Positions 44,778-57,325 of a DNA stretch of 64,000 nucleotides are shown one piece after another. The notes under the pieces are model-generated. The model had not been told where the DNA came from. It did not search any database and saw only the letters and a program-made list of their open reading frames with translations. Numbering within the stretch: the stretch's first letter is position 1; each line of letters opens with the position of its first letter. A program made the translations under genes and the position numbers. The DNA is from Solea solea (lineage: Eukaryota; Chordata; Actinopteri; Pleuronectiformes; Soleidae), in the NCBI RefSeq assembly GCF_958295425.1, contig NC_081141.1, positions 22,326,365 to 22,390,364 of the forward strand, read 5' to 3'.

Positions 44778-47700
44778 CCAGGTGAACTTCACTTCACACA
44801 GAATGAGAATGTCATGTGTCTTGAGTGATGGCGTCTGGCCCGTACCTGATGTATCCAACCTGAGGCCTGTGCTGCAGGAACCAGCGGTAGGACACTTTGT
44901 CCTTCCAGCCCACGTTCTTGGGGTCTTTCCACAGGAGACGGACCTGCCCGGGGATGTCTCCTGTGTGCCAGAGGGAGTTCCTCAGATACTCACCTGGACC
45001 AGTCTGAGACTTCACCATCTGGAGGTTAGAAAAAGCCACGAAAGATGGAAGAGCACAGGTGATGACCGTACACACAAACACGCAAAGATGGGACTAAATT
45101 CATTTCTTTTTCTAATGTTATTGCATCGGTTTTCAATTTAAAGTGTGTTATTGATAGTTTAAATTTTTTTTGTAAAGTTAAGTTTAACTATTTTATCTTC
45201 AGTAATTGCCAAATGAAAATTAGGTCACAAACAGGAACTTTAAGATACATTTTGGGGAGGAAATCTGTGAAATTAATTGACTTTTTCAATAACTTATCAG
45301 TATGTATTAATTTCTTACTATTAAAGAAATGTTTTAATGTTTTTCTTATTTATCACTGTATTTGATATAACAGCAGATTCAGTTCTGGGGATAACTTTCC
45401 AGTCATAGTAGAGTTTATAAGCCCATATTTGAAAGCAATCTCATTTTAACAAACATGTCTTAAAGATTTATTTATTTCAGGTGGTTTAAATGAATATTAT
45501 TTTATATAATTTCAGTCTACATTATGACACATGCAGTAAACTTGAATAGTAATAAAACATTGCCAAAAGACTGTCTGCTACAATCTGAATGCATGAATAT
45601 AATAGACAAAGAAACATACATATTGTACTGTCGTATAATAAAAAGAAAAACACACATACACACCTTGAGTTGTATTCCCGGTGAGCCCACAGCTCTAAAA
45701 GGCGCAGACTGCCAGTAGGTTTGTTCTGTCTGTTTCCACATCACGACGTAGAACGACGAGGAGTCCTGAAAGCCAAAGATGAAGCCGGCATAGTCATCGT
45801 CTATCACCGTGTTCACGTGGAACGTTCCCTCAAAGTCCACCCCATTAAACGCTACATAGCCTGTAGACGTAGGAGAAGTTCACATCACAGGAAATGAGAA
45901 ACACATAGTTGCAGCAGAGGAGGATCTTAAATGTGACGGCACTCTGTACGTACCTACAGCAAGGCCGGGGTCAGAGTTCATGGTCTGCACTATCTCCATG
46001 CCCTGAAAATAGGGAAATCACACAAGATGTTATTGAAGAATGTCATTTAAACTTATCCAGCATAGAATAAGGACATAAATATAGTTTCAGTAGTTTAGAG
46101 ATACGGATTAAATAAAAAAAATCTTTATTATAAAACCTACTGCATCACAGTTGCTTTTAAAGCAAGTGTGTAAGAAAAAAAAACCCAATCAATTTTTATT
46201 AGAAACCAATCACCAATTATAGAAATACTAATGGATAGTATATTCAATTTCTGCCAAAAAAAAACCTTTAAAGAAGAGGCTGTTGCGTACCTGGTTAAGA
46301 ACCACCCAGTTGGGGTCAATCTGAGACTCCCCGTGTGGGTCTAGCACTACGGTCTGATAGGCTCTGAAGTCGGTCAGGGTGACCTCAGCGTTCTCTGGGC
46401 AGTGGTCGATTTTGTCAATGATACTGTCCATGTCAAAGTCCCCTTCGCACGCATCCCCAACTTTGTTGTCTGAAATACAAGACCGCCGCTTAGAGACCAC
46501 ACAGCAGGAGACACTACACACACACACACACACACCCATGGACACACAGCGTGCCATGCTCACCATCAGAGTCCTTTTGGTCTGGGTTTGGAACCATCCT
46601 GCAGTTGTCCTCCACGTCCGGCACGCCGTCATTATCGTCGTCGTCGTCACATTCGTCTCCCTACCAAAATGAAGTGAGACAGAGTCGTGTAATTCATTAA
46701 ATATGATGCAGTGAAGAAATTCAGTAAAGGATCAAGAGAGAGAGAAAACAAGATTCAAAACCATTCCGTCCTTGTCGGTGTCGAGCTGAGCGGAGTTTAT
46801 AGCTGAGGGACAGTTGTCCTTTGTGTCCTGGTGGCCGTCACCATCACTGACAAAGAGAAAAGACGTGAAAATAAATGGCAGAACATCATAGCCACTTTAT
46901 TAGGTACACAGGCCAATTTATTAGGTACACAGGCCACCTAATAAAGTGGCAGGAGTGGCACCTGGTGTGGTCTTCTGCTGCTGTTGTAGATTAAGAGGAA
47001 AAATGACACACTCATTTAGCGTCATTTAACATTAAGAACTGTGCTCGATCAATCAAAGATTTTGTGAAGGGAAGGATCCAGACACCACAGAGTATCAATT
47101 CAACTGATATTTAATGCCAGTGATGTTTTGAGCACATCTTAAATACCCACAATACCTTGCTGATCAGCTCATGTTTTATATCACAGCAGTTATCAATAAT
47201 GAGGACACTCACAATTCATAACGCATATTTACACATGTAGAAATGTAACGGTTCTCCAACTTTTTACACCAAGTGCCACCGATTTAAATCCCCTCTTGTT
47301 CCCATTCTTTTGTAGTTTAATCTCCAGCAGTGCCTAAATAGATTGATGTCTGCACTTTACAGGTGTACCTAATAAAGTGGCCAGTTAGTGCACATTAATG
47401 CTGTATACATATGAGAGTTCTACCTGTCTATGTTGTCATCACAGGAGTCTCCTATCAGGTCGTTGTCTGAATCATACTGCAGGTGAACGGAACACACTCA
47501 GAGTCAGATGACAAGCAGCTGAATCCATTTTTAAAAATGTACACAGTTTGGTTTCATACCTGGTTTGGATTGGATTTATCAGGACAGCTGTCACACACGT
47601 CTCCCACACCGTCGTTGTCTCTGTCTCTCTGGTCTGGGTTGGAGACTCTCTGGCAGTTGTCCTGATTGTTTGGGATGCCTGAGAACATAAATGCTTTAAA

Positions 47701-50700
47701 TTGAATTTAAAATACACCAAAACACTGAAGGAAGTGAATGACAGAGAAGAGTTCAGTCTGTCAAACTCATCAGCAGAGGGCAGTGTTTGTATAAGAGGAA
47801 GGGGAAATAGTTTCCAGTGGCCTTTAAAGCCTGGCAGGGGCTCATCGTGGAAAAATGCTTTTAGAGAAGAGACAGACATGACCAAGTGCTGAGCAATCCA
47901 GCCCTGAGCGTTAAAGACATAACCAAACGATCAAGAGGTCGGATCGCTGCCAAACAGAGTCAAAACATGCAGCGCACACACACACATACAGGAGCACATA
48001 AAGGTAAACATGAAGGCTCACAAAAGCAAGAGGGAAAGAAATGTTTCCAGTGGAACAAATGAGAAATGTTCTTCATGGGCAACCAAGTGAAAAAAAACAC
48101 ACACCAGTGAAACAACAACGTACTATTCCAGTTGGAACTTCTCAACATTTCACAGAGTTTTGAACTTTTTTTTACATTCTTTTATTTAATGACACTCACA
48201 TGCTCGAGTTCTTTTCCTGTAAACTAATGATCTAACTCACAGTGGATGTGGATGGGAAACAAACGTGAGGATGTTTTTAACAGGCACACTTATGGACAGT
48301 CTGCTCCAGACAGTTTGGATAACCTGGTGTAATTAAAGTAGTTATGGTCCAGTTACCGAACCTACAAACTTCATTACCACAAACCACAGTGACCTTTTTA
48401 CAAGAGTGTCCCTCCAATTACCACCAGTGATGTAAACGTTCCAAAACAATGACAACATAATCAGTATTAACCTGTTAACTCCTGGTGCAGATAACTAGGT
48501 AATCCTTTATACCCTTATTGTGCTGGCTTACAACAACGTCTGATGATTTCTTCTCATTATGGAAGAGACAGCAATTATAAAGAACATTTATAGGGGTTGT
48601 TTGTCTTTCTGTTTCTCCTTCTCTAGGGGGCGCCACAGCAGATGATCCACATATTTGATTAAACAGATATTCTTTACACTGGATGCTTCTTCACACAACC
48701 ATCCCATTTATCCAGGCTTGGGACCCTCCCCTGTGGCTGGGGTCAATTCATTTTTTTTTTTTTGTCCAATTGTCCATTGTCCAACAATGAGCAATAGGGA
48801 TTGGGTGCCGTGCTCGTCAACCCTTTGGTCTCAAGGCAAGTTCTCTTTCCGCTTGGCTATGGGCTGCCCCGAAGAACACAGAAAATGAGTATTGCTGTGT
48901 TTTTTATATCTTTTTTGATACTGATGTCAACAGATAGTTTCATATGATGTTGAGGATTAAGTGACATTGACTGATAAAGTGACACTTTGACATCATAAAG
49001 TGACACTTTTTAACAAGAGGTACATGTGTTAAGTCACACGACTGTTACTACATGGTAATAGTGTGGTAATAGTACGGCAATAAATGTGTAATAGAAAGGT
49101 AAAATGATGGTAATACTGTCCTCAATCTAATGTAGTTTCCAGTTTGTAATAGTATAGTAATGAGGAGTTTATATCAGAGTGATACCATGTTGTTTCTAAG
49201 GTAATAGTTTGTGTGTCCCACACACATTTATAATTGTCTTCTCCATTGTTTTACTTGGTGATAACGATAAAAATAAGTTGGTATAGGATAATAAAAACTA
49301 ATATCTACCTCCTTTTTAGAAAAGGATCATAATATAATATCCTTCTCTTCCAATCAGATGATTTTCCACCAAAATTGTACACACTGGCCCTTTAACCATC
49401 ATGACCGTGGAGACACAGGTATGTATTATTTCAAATTCTTTATATGTTGTTTTTTTGTGCCATCTTTTGTGTCTTTAATAAAAAATCACAATAATACTAA
49501 TGATAAATGCACTAACCGTCTCCATCCATGTCTTTATCACAGTCGTCTCCCAGTCCGTCCTGGTCTATGTCTCCCTGTGAGGGATTGTCCACTGTCCTGC
49601 AGTTGTCGCATGCGTCACCGTGGAGATCCTTATCGCTGTTCTTCTGGTTCTTATTAGGACTGAGCCAGCAGTTGTCCTGCCACAGAAAATGTAAGTTTTC
49701 AGGCCAATTCCTCATAAAAAAAGAAGAAAATTAAGTTAGCATTCATTACAGGGGTGGACGTGAGGTCGCCTACATTTTCATTTATGATGCCGTCGTTGTC
49801 TGCGTCTTCATCGCAGGCGTCCCCGATGGCGTCCCTGTCTGCGTCCTCCTGGCCAGAGTTTGGCACAAACACACAGTTGTCCTGGGGAGAACACACAGGG
49901 AAACACCACACGTAGAGTTAAGTGATAATACCATAAAGGGGTTTGAGTGTAAGAGGAGGACATGGGCTGTAGAAACAAGTACCTGCCTACAGTTGTTGTC
50001 TCTGCAGCGGAGCTGAGCGTCAGGATATCCATCAATGTCTGTGTCCTTCCCACACATGTAACCGTTACCCGCCCAACCGACACCACACTGAACCACACAG
50101 ACGACGCACAGACAGACAGACAGAGGGAAACAATGATGGGATTCACAAACGTCCAGGTGTGAGGCAGAGACCAAATGTGAAATATGAAACATTTTCTAGG
50201 ATTCTTTACCACACAGCCAATGCTGCCGTCTCGCTGCACAACACAGTTACCGTGGGCGTCGCAGGGGCTGATTTGACCGTTGGGGCAGAGCCTGGAGCCG
50301 AGGCAACCTTTGACCTGGTCACCTGTGAAACCACTTCTACACTCACCGCAGCGGAAGGAGCCCTGGTGAGAAGAGTACAGTACAGAGAGTTAGATATCAA
50401 CTAGATCAGTGCTTCCCAAACGTTTTTGCCTTGAAGCAGAACCTCTGTCCACACACACACACAAAACAAAGTGAATAATTACAAATGTTTATATGCAGAA
50501 ATAAACAGCAGTTGTAGGTTTTTGTTCCTATTCTCAGTGTATAGTATATGGATCAAAACTTCCATAAGATCAAAACCAAGGTAACTTGAGATTTGGCCTT
50601 GTTTTTTTTCTTTGATACTGGCGAGTCTCAGAAGTTAAGAGGTCACAGAGGTGTTAGTAATAAAAAGCTTCATAAATTTAAAGGTGGGCCAAAAAAATGG

Positions 50701-53700
50701 GGGATTTTGAGTTCTGATTATCCAGTAGAGTGTGTGATTGGGATTTTCTAAATTTAATATGCACAAATATCATTTCAATAACGCTGCGTCCCCTCATGTG
50801 ATCTCTGGCGCCCTCGTGAGGACCCCAGGTTGGGAACCGTGGATCTAGAGGAGCACAAACCTCCACCCAGGCTGCTCAGTTTCCTACAGTGTTAATACAC
50901 TCCTCTATTCTGTAAGATTCAGGATTAAAATGTATTTAAAAAGCACCTTTCACGACACCCAGTGACACAGTATATCAAAATCATTGGACATTAAAACATG
51001 ATAAAAGTGTATTCCGGTGAAAACACTAAAGGATATTTAATTGTCACATGCACAGAGAGATACAGAGTAAAACATGCAGTGAAATAAGGAGGTTGCTCTG
51101 TTTTGATATCGTGCAAAAATGATAGAATACAAAACAATATAGAGTAAAAGAAGAATAGTCTATAGTGTAAAGTTAAATAACATGTTTTTCTTTTTAAATA
51201 TATAGAATCATGTACGGTACACAAAACCTATAAAATCCTCTACATTCCAGTATTTATATTAAATATTACAAGAAATATTTACAATTTAAATAAAGTGGCA
51301 ATTACTGATAATGTGACACTTTTGACATTTTAAAGTGACAATTTTTGACTTTATATTGATTTTTTTTAACAAACGGTGAATTAAACTAACGTTACTTAAT
51401 GGTAATAGTGTGGTAATACATTTGTCATATTACAGTAACACTGTCTGATATCCTGATATCTGCACTACTATGTTATTCATCTCAATGTTTCAATGTGGCC
51501 AAATAACACTATTATAGGATGCCTTGACGGGGCCCTCAATCAAATAATGAAATAAAAGAATTTCACCTTATGTCCCACACACAGTTTCCATTGTTATCAT
51601 AATAATGAAAACATTATAATAACCTCCCTATTACAAAATGATTATAATATAATGACCATATTGTTACATATTGTTACATATTGTTATTGTTAGTGTTCCC
51701 AGTTATGCTGCTCACAGACAGAAAGACAGACAGACAGACAGACCCTCCCTGTGACGATAACTTCACATAATTACAGGAGAACGTGATAATAACCATGAAC
51801 TTACGATGGTGTTGTAGCAGTGAGAGTTGGCCGTACAACCGCCGTTGTCAGGTGGACCCTGACACTCGTCTATGTCCTCACACATCTGAGGGAAACAGTA
51901 TCATTTTAAACAGAATGAATGATTTGTAAACAAACAATGTTTTCTTCATCATGTACCTGTTTGTTTGACTTAGCGTAGAACACGCCCACTCCCCTTATTT
52001 CAGGTCCAGTGTAGCCGAGAGGGCATTTCCCACAGCGGAAACCGGGAGCGGTGTTCACACACGGGACGCCGGGGAAACACGGCTTAAACTGGCACTGAAA
52101 CACAACAACGAAACAAACTAAAGATGAAGTCAAGAGCTACTTCTGTGGTTTCACAGACACATTCAGACAATTCTCACTTAGACATCAAGGTGTACAGATA
52201 TGGAACTCTAAAATTCATAGAGCCGTCTTCATTAGAAATGTTTGAAAGAAATGTTTATTACTGTTGATTCACGATGTTTCAGATTTTCTTTTACTATTTA
52301 TTTTGTTACTCTTATTACTATTCACTGATTTTTTTTTCCATATAGCCATACCGAGCCGAGTCGTGCTGGAACTGTATAGTGGAAAAGCAGCATTTGTGTG
52401 TGTGCAAACTAAACTAAAACTAAACTTCTTCTGTATAATATCTGCACCTCGTCGACGTCGTCACAGTGCACGCCGTCTCCCGTGTACCCGTCAGGACACG
52501 GGGCACAGTGGATTTCTCCTGACTCTGAGCGGATGCACATGTCCTGCCTGAAGCACGTTCCAGGAAGACACTGAGTCTGTGGTTGACTCTGCATGACAAA
52601 CTGAGCCGGAGCTGAAGCCGGACGTGTGCTGGTCGGACTTCCCCCAAGACCTGTGGACACACACACACACACACACACGGACACACACATCTATTAGGGA
52701 CCTTGTTGAAACGTCAGCAGAGTCTAAACTTTTTTTTTTTTTTTTTTTATTCTTACCACACGCAAGGCACTCGGCGATGGTGTTCCTCAGAAAAGTTATT
52801 TCTTTAATCTGGACCAGAGAGGACAGGGTAAAGAACGGTTAGCCAACTGTGATGCTTTACAGCGGGGGCCTAAAACTCAAATTACCTGGGGGCCACTGAA
52901 CATCTAGTCTGGTCAGGAGGGGCCGGACAGGTGAAAAAAATATTCAAACACGATATTTTTTTTACAGAATTTCGGGATAAAAGTGTTTGTTTTCACAATA
53001 AAAAATGTATTTATAAAGCAAAATTATTAAGTCTATATCAACACAGGCAAACATGCTAATTATTTTTGAATAAACAAAATGCTCTCTTAGATTTTTAATG
53101 ATAATGTTGAGGTGAAGAGCTCATGTTCAGCTGATTCATTTCTGTTGCTGAAGAATATTGACGTCATTCTTACTTTCAGTTATTCAGTCAAAGATTATTT
53201 AAACAAGAACAAGTTCTGCTGGGATTAGGAACCTCTTGTTCCTGTATTTCATGTCTCACAAAAACTCATCTCATCACAAAGGATAAATATATGTAATTTA
53301 TGGAAGCGTAAGTGCTTGTGAATCAGTACACTTATCTGTTTTGTGCGGTTTCTGCTGGTCTGACCTCTATAAACTGGTTGGATTTTGTCTACTGCTGTTT
53401 TTGCTGTTGTGAGGAAAACAACGATTAATCGTAATTTACTCTAATGATGCGTGTCTCACATCCAACGTCCTTCTTTTGTTTTTTACACGTTAATGTACTG
53501 ACTTTGGAAAAACTGACTAATGGAACAAACTACAACATGCACTTAAATTGTGTACACGTATCATCTTTTTACATGTAATCTATTTCTTATTTACCGTCTG
53601 GTCAGTCAGATCTGCCAAGAATATTTTATTCATTTCTTTCACTAACTTTGTTTGTCTGTGTTGCTGTTGTATATTTTTTACACTTGTAAAACTTGTCACA

Positions 53701-56700
53701 TTGTTTTGTGTGTTTCTCTTCAGCACAGGTGCCAAACTCAAGGCCCACAGTTCCACATCGGGCCCGCCGTGCAGTTGTATTCGGCCCAAGAGAAAATATG
53801 TGATGTCTGTTCCTGCTTTTTTCCCCCTCACTGACTCACTTATTAGTACTGCACTTATCAAGTTACCTCACCAGTAAAATAACCCCCTCATTTGTATTTG
53901 GCTCCCTCTCTTTTATCTAGTAAAAATTACAGCACATTAGTGGCTAAGATACATGTGACTACAGGCCTGTATGTGCTGTTCTTGTGACATACAGCAGAGG
54001 ACATCAGGCAAGACAGATGGAAATGGACAATGGAAAAATCTTTTATTCTGAACTTTTTGTCATTTGACCTCATCTGGCTCTCGACTTGGACGCTCTACAG
54101 GACACACACACACACACACACACACACAGTTACCTGCTGGTTTAGCATCTCCTTCATCTCAGTCAGCATGTTCCTCAGCTCCTGCATGGTGGCCTCGTTC
54201 TTTGCCGTCCGGGCCTCCTGGAAATCTGAGGCCCGCTCACGCGTCACAATGACAGAATCTGATGTAGGTAAAAAGAAAAAAGTGTTAAAAGTGCATATGA
54301 TACAAGGTGTCAGAATGAATCAAGGGAGACAAACGCTTTACAACATCAACGTTCGTTCCGGTCTTTTCTTTTCTCACCCAGCAGTTGCACAGATTCACCC
54401 TGACCAGCGCTACAGTCCTGCAGCGTGGCCACGTTGTCTATCGTGTCCCCGGTCACCAGCTTGAAGTCTGTGAGTTCATCCTGACACAAGAAATGAAGGT
54501 AAAATGAAAATCAAACCACATGTAGGCATGTATGTATATATCCATTTCCTTGATTTTTCCATATTTTTGACCTGTTTATCTTCAGAACAACAGCATATTT
54601 TAAACATATACTTCAGTCACTCCTGTGTTTGTCTTCGTTTATGCTGTTTGCATGCGTGTGAGTGAAGAAAAAGTTCTACTATTACTACTAGGGATGTCAC
54701 AAACCTCTTTTTCATGTCTGATACTGATGCCAAGATTACAAACTCGAGTACCTACCGGTACGGATATTGGTCCGATACGTTCATTTTAAACTGTGAAGCT
54801 GGTAACATCACATTTGTGCCATTTCAAGCTTTTTTAAAAGACATAATTCTCCAACTGTGTAATTTTCTCCCATAAAGAAGACATAAACAGCTCACAACAT
54901 GACTCAGCTGAAATCTGATATCCGATACAGTGATTTCGACCAGCCGATACCGATACTGAGTCTCATATCGGCTATTACTACTTCTACTTTCTACAACTAC
55001 ACTTTCTGCAGTATTATTATTCTGTATAAACGTTGGTCCTCGTCACCTGTTCTCTGGACTGCAGGGTCCTGAGGGCCACCTTGTTGGGCCCAGGTGGGAT
55101 TGACCCAAACACGGCAGGCAGATCGTTCAGAGAGTGTGCCAGTCTGCAGTCTATGTAGACGTTGAGGTGAGGTGAACCGTTCAGCAGACCGCTGCCGTGG
55201 AGCATCACGTGGTGGCTGTGGCCGTTCGCCAGGGGGGCGTGGTTGAAACTGGTTGTGTTGAATCTGCCGTCGGTCCTCAGGTAACGGAGGGTTACTGAAG
55301 ATGGACAGAGGTAAGAATTAGTGAAAGAATATCATTCAAAGAGGTGATGTTGTGTGTGTGTGTGTGTGGTTGTGACAGAGTCACCTTTGCTGGGTTTGCC
55401 CTGCACGCTGAGGTCCAGGTACTTGCTGTTGTCTTTGGGGTTGATGACACTGAAGAGAGAGGTGGGCCCTTTGTTGTGGAGCTTGAAAGAAGACAGGAGG
55501 AAAGCCTCGTTTTGACCTTTGGCCTTCAGTTTTCCCTGCAGTAGGTCTGGCAGGCAGTCGGGAGAGTCCAGCAGGTCGTAGACTAACGCGGGAGAGGGGA
55601 GACACACAAGCCTGCATTATATAAAAATACAGGACAAATAAATCTAATATAGGACAAACATGCATTATGTCACGATCTTAAACCGGACCTTTGTTTTATT
55701 TCAAGTGTGTTTTATTTTGGATACTCACCTCTCGTCTCGTCATGTGACCTGCTCCGCCCTGATTAATTGCACCTGTGTCTCGTTATCGCTCTCTTCCTAG
55801 TGTGTATATTTAAAGTCTTCACCCTTTCTCCTTTGTTGTCTGTCAGACTGTGTGTGTTTTGCTTTTGGGTGTTTTGCGCTAATGATTCTGGTGTGTTCCC
55901 CATGTCCTGTTCCCTTGTGGTTTTTGGTCTATGCAAGTTTTTCTTTAACTTAACCCCTGCGCCCTTTTTGCTTTGCTTTGCGTCACTTATCGTAGTAGCT
56001 TTTATTTTTGTTGAAATCTGCCTTTGTGCCTACAGTATGGTGTTCGCCTACTGCCCATTTTCCATTTTTCCTCAACAATAATAACATGTGTTAGAACAGC
56101 GGTCTCAAAGTTGTGGCCCTCCAAGATAAAGTCTTAAAAAAGTTTTTTTTTTTTTTGTTTTTTTTTATAGATTATTTAAAAGCAATTTCAAACAACCACA
56201 GTGGACCAAAGTGTTGTACAGAATAATACATAAGATACAGAATATATAGAAGACACAAAAGCTCACATGAGGAAAAAGTACATTAAATAAAGACTTCTGT
56301 TCGACAAAACAGTTGCCTTTTCCCAATATAGTTGGCCGGACCCTTACTGATCAGACTAGACACTCAGTGGCCCCCAGAGCTTGAGACCCCTGTGTTAGAA
56401 CATTCCCAAGTTTGTGTCTTCATGAATCGCCGATTGCTGCTGTTGAGTCAGTGAACTATGAATGTGTGTGTGTGCCCTTTTATTAGGTACACAGGACACT
56501 GAATTAAGTGTCTCCTTAAAAGTTTGATGTGTTTTTGCTCTGAGGGCCGACTGATCACAGGATGTTTCTCTTTTTCAGACCATTCCCTGTGAACCCTCAC
56601 ATAAAAACCCCAGTAGGTCAGCAGTTTCTGAAATACTTATACCAGCCGCTCTGGCAGCAGCAACCGTGCCACGTTAAAAAGTCACTTAAATCCCTTTTCT

Positions 56701-57325
56701 TTCCTGTTTCCTGATGCTCCGTTCTCTCATGTCACAATGTCTTCAGGACCTAAAATGTGATAATTACACATAGTTGACCGCGTGTACCTAATAAAGTGGC
56801 TGGTGAGCGTGTGGGTAAGTGGATGTCCATGTTTGTACCCTGCTGTGATTCACACACACAGTGGTAGAGTGAAGTTGCAGACGGGAGTTGCAGTAAACTC
56901 TTTTCCACTGGAACAATCCCAACACTTCACGCTCTGACACATTTTACACATTTTGCACATTTGGCACGCGGCAATTAAGTCGCTTTTAAATGACATGAAT
57001 TGAGAGGAAATTGCACAGAATGTTTTGCGAGTATTTTCCAGGCTCATTTCCTCGCTCACTTTCAAATTCAGTGTCAGCCTCATATGTAGGTCAACGTGAC
57101 GTGAAATCTCCAGAATTATCTTAAAACTGCTTTTTTTTTAAAGAACGTGTGAATGAAATAAAGCAGGTGCTACACAAGTTTTATGGAGGTTTCCTCTGCA
57201 CGGCACACAGATGCATGGATGGTGAGGAGCCAGGACTTACCAGTGCCTTCAGCTGTGACTGTGAGCACCAGCTGTTGCAGCAGCAGCAGAGACAGAGCTG
57301 CAGCTCTGGTCCACAGAGACATCAT
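44431..57325 (-). CDS. thbs4b: Thrombospondin-4, 23 coding exons, 966 aa
   Basis: A secreted, calcium-binding, pentameric matrix glycoprotein of tendon, muscle and neural tissue. Exons in transcript order (high-low): 57325-57241, 55582-55385, 55294-55047, 54480-54378, 54258-54134, 52808-52757, 52650-52448, 52094-51957, 51885-51805, 50362-50210, 50087-49983, 49881-49774, 49676-49517, 47678-47560, 47476-47424, 46846-46762, 46660-46564, 46469-46291, 46002-45954, 45860-45664, 45018-44846, 44719-44580, 44480-44431. Phases close to 2901 nt; human THBS4 is 961 aa. Domains: signal peptide (about 1-26, Leu-rich), laminin-G-like N-domain (about 29-211, N107 sequon), coiled coil (about 213-266) with the interchain pair ECLAC (Cys267/Cys270), four EGF modules (about 298-474), calcium-wire type 3 repeats (about 475-725), C-terminal lectin-like domain (about 726-950) and NDT sequon (950). 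The THBS4 rather than THBS3 call rests on AKSNKQ, the tail and the serinc5/mtx3 neighbours; a versus b is uncertain. Confidence 0.93.
44727..44780. repeat. (CA)n microsatellite abutting the thbs4b exon 22 acceptor
   Basis: On the minus strand this is a (GT)n tract running to within about 6 nt of the ccag acceptor of exon 22, so it occupies the place of the polypyrimidine tract. Confidence 0.95.
46885..47395 (-). mobile_element. Degraded Tc1/mariner element in thbs4b intron 15
   Basis: The left end reads gccactttattaggtacaca (with an adjacent duplicate attaggtacacaggccacc) and the right end gtgtacctaataaagtggcc, an inverted pair about 500 bp apart. Next to the left end, ggcaggagtggcacctggtg followed by tggtcttctgctgctgt is the antisense of a Tc1 transposase segment. 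Most of the transposase is deleted. Confidence 0.7.
47679..49516 (-). other. thbs4b: thbs4b intron 13 (1.84 kb)
   Basis: The largest intron in the 3' half of the gene. It holds a SINE-like block (48690-48872) and a CTCF-like ctagggggcgccac at about 48624, and is otherwise unassigned. No missing exon is implied because the flanking phases (1 and 2 nt) join to GGC in the expected …[10 protein letters not shown] context. Confidence 0.8.
48690..48872 (-). repeat. tRNA-related SINE, minus orientation
   Basis: Read on the minus strand it starts ggggcagcccatagccaagc, then gaaagagaacttgccttgag and ggttgacgagcacgg, and ends with ccccagccacaggggagggt. The A-box-like tagccaagcgg and overall layout suggest a tRNA-derived SINE, but the B box is degraded. 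Confidence 0.45.
50363..51804 (-). other. thbs4b: thbs4b intron 9 (1.44 kb)
   Basis: AT-rich, with a possible degraded hAT-like element at about 50407-50842 (cagtgcttcccaaacg … gttgggaaccgtg; flanks agree at 6 of 8). The rest (50850-51780) shows nothing I recognise beyond a (GACA)n tract near 51720. Confidence 0.6.
52653..52690. repeat. (CA)n microsatellite abutting the thbs4b exon 7 acceptor
   Basis: On the minus strand gtgtgtgtgtccacag leads directly into exon 7 at 52650. The dinucleotide tract sits where the polypyrimidine tract is expected. Confidence 0.92.
54685..54975 (+). repeat. Dispersed repeat, cgatacc family, in thbs4b intron 3
   Basis: gacataattctccaactgtg, cacaacatgactcagctgaa and gccgataccgatactgagt match the order in the copy at 32195-32430. 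Confidence 0.65.
55668..56086 (+). mobile_element. Possible solo LTR
   Basis: A block starting tgtcacgatc and ending near caacaataataaca contains attaattgcacctgtgtctc and a TATA-like gtgtatatttaaagtc, all in the style of teleost LTRs. No flanking direct repeat was found, so the call is tentative. Confidence 0.35.
56097..56392. mobile_element. hAT-like element with perfect 8-bp target duplication
   Basis: A 296-bp element starts cagcggtctcaaag and ends cttgagacccctg. TGTTAGAA occurs perfectly on both sides (56089-56096 and 56393-56400). It contains a T-rich tract near 56145. No transposase. Confidence 0.8.
56473..56812 (-). mobile_element. Degraded Tc1/mariner element in thbs4b intron 1
   Basis: Inverted ends ttttattaggtacacagg and gtgtacctaataaagtggct lie about 320 bp apart. 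Inside, ctctttttcagaccattccc and ccccagtaggtcagcagttt then ctgaaatact are antisense to the helix-turn-helix region of a Tc1 transposase. Frame is broken and most of the gene is missing. Confidence 0.7.

Larger units (their letters stand above)
55583..57240 (-). other. thbs4b: thbs4b intron 1 (1.66 kb)
   Basis: Separates the signal-peptide exon from the N-domain exons. It holds a possible solo LTR, a hAT-like insertion and a Tc1 relic, all listed separately; nothing else is recognised. Confidence 0.85.
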
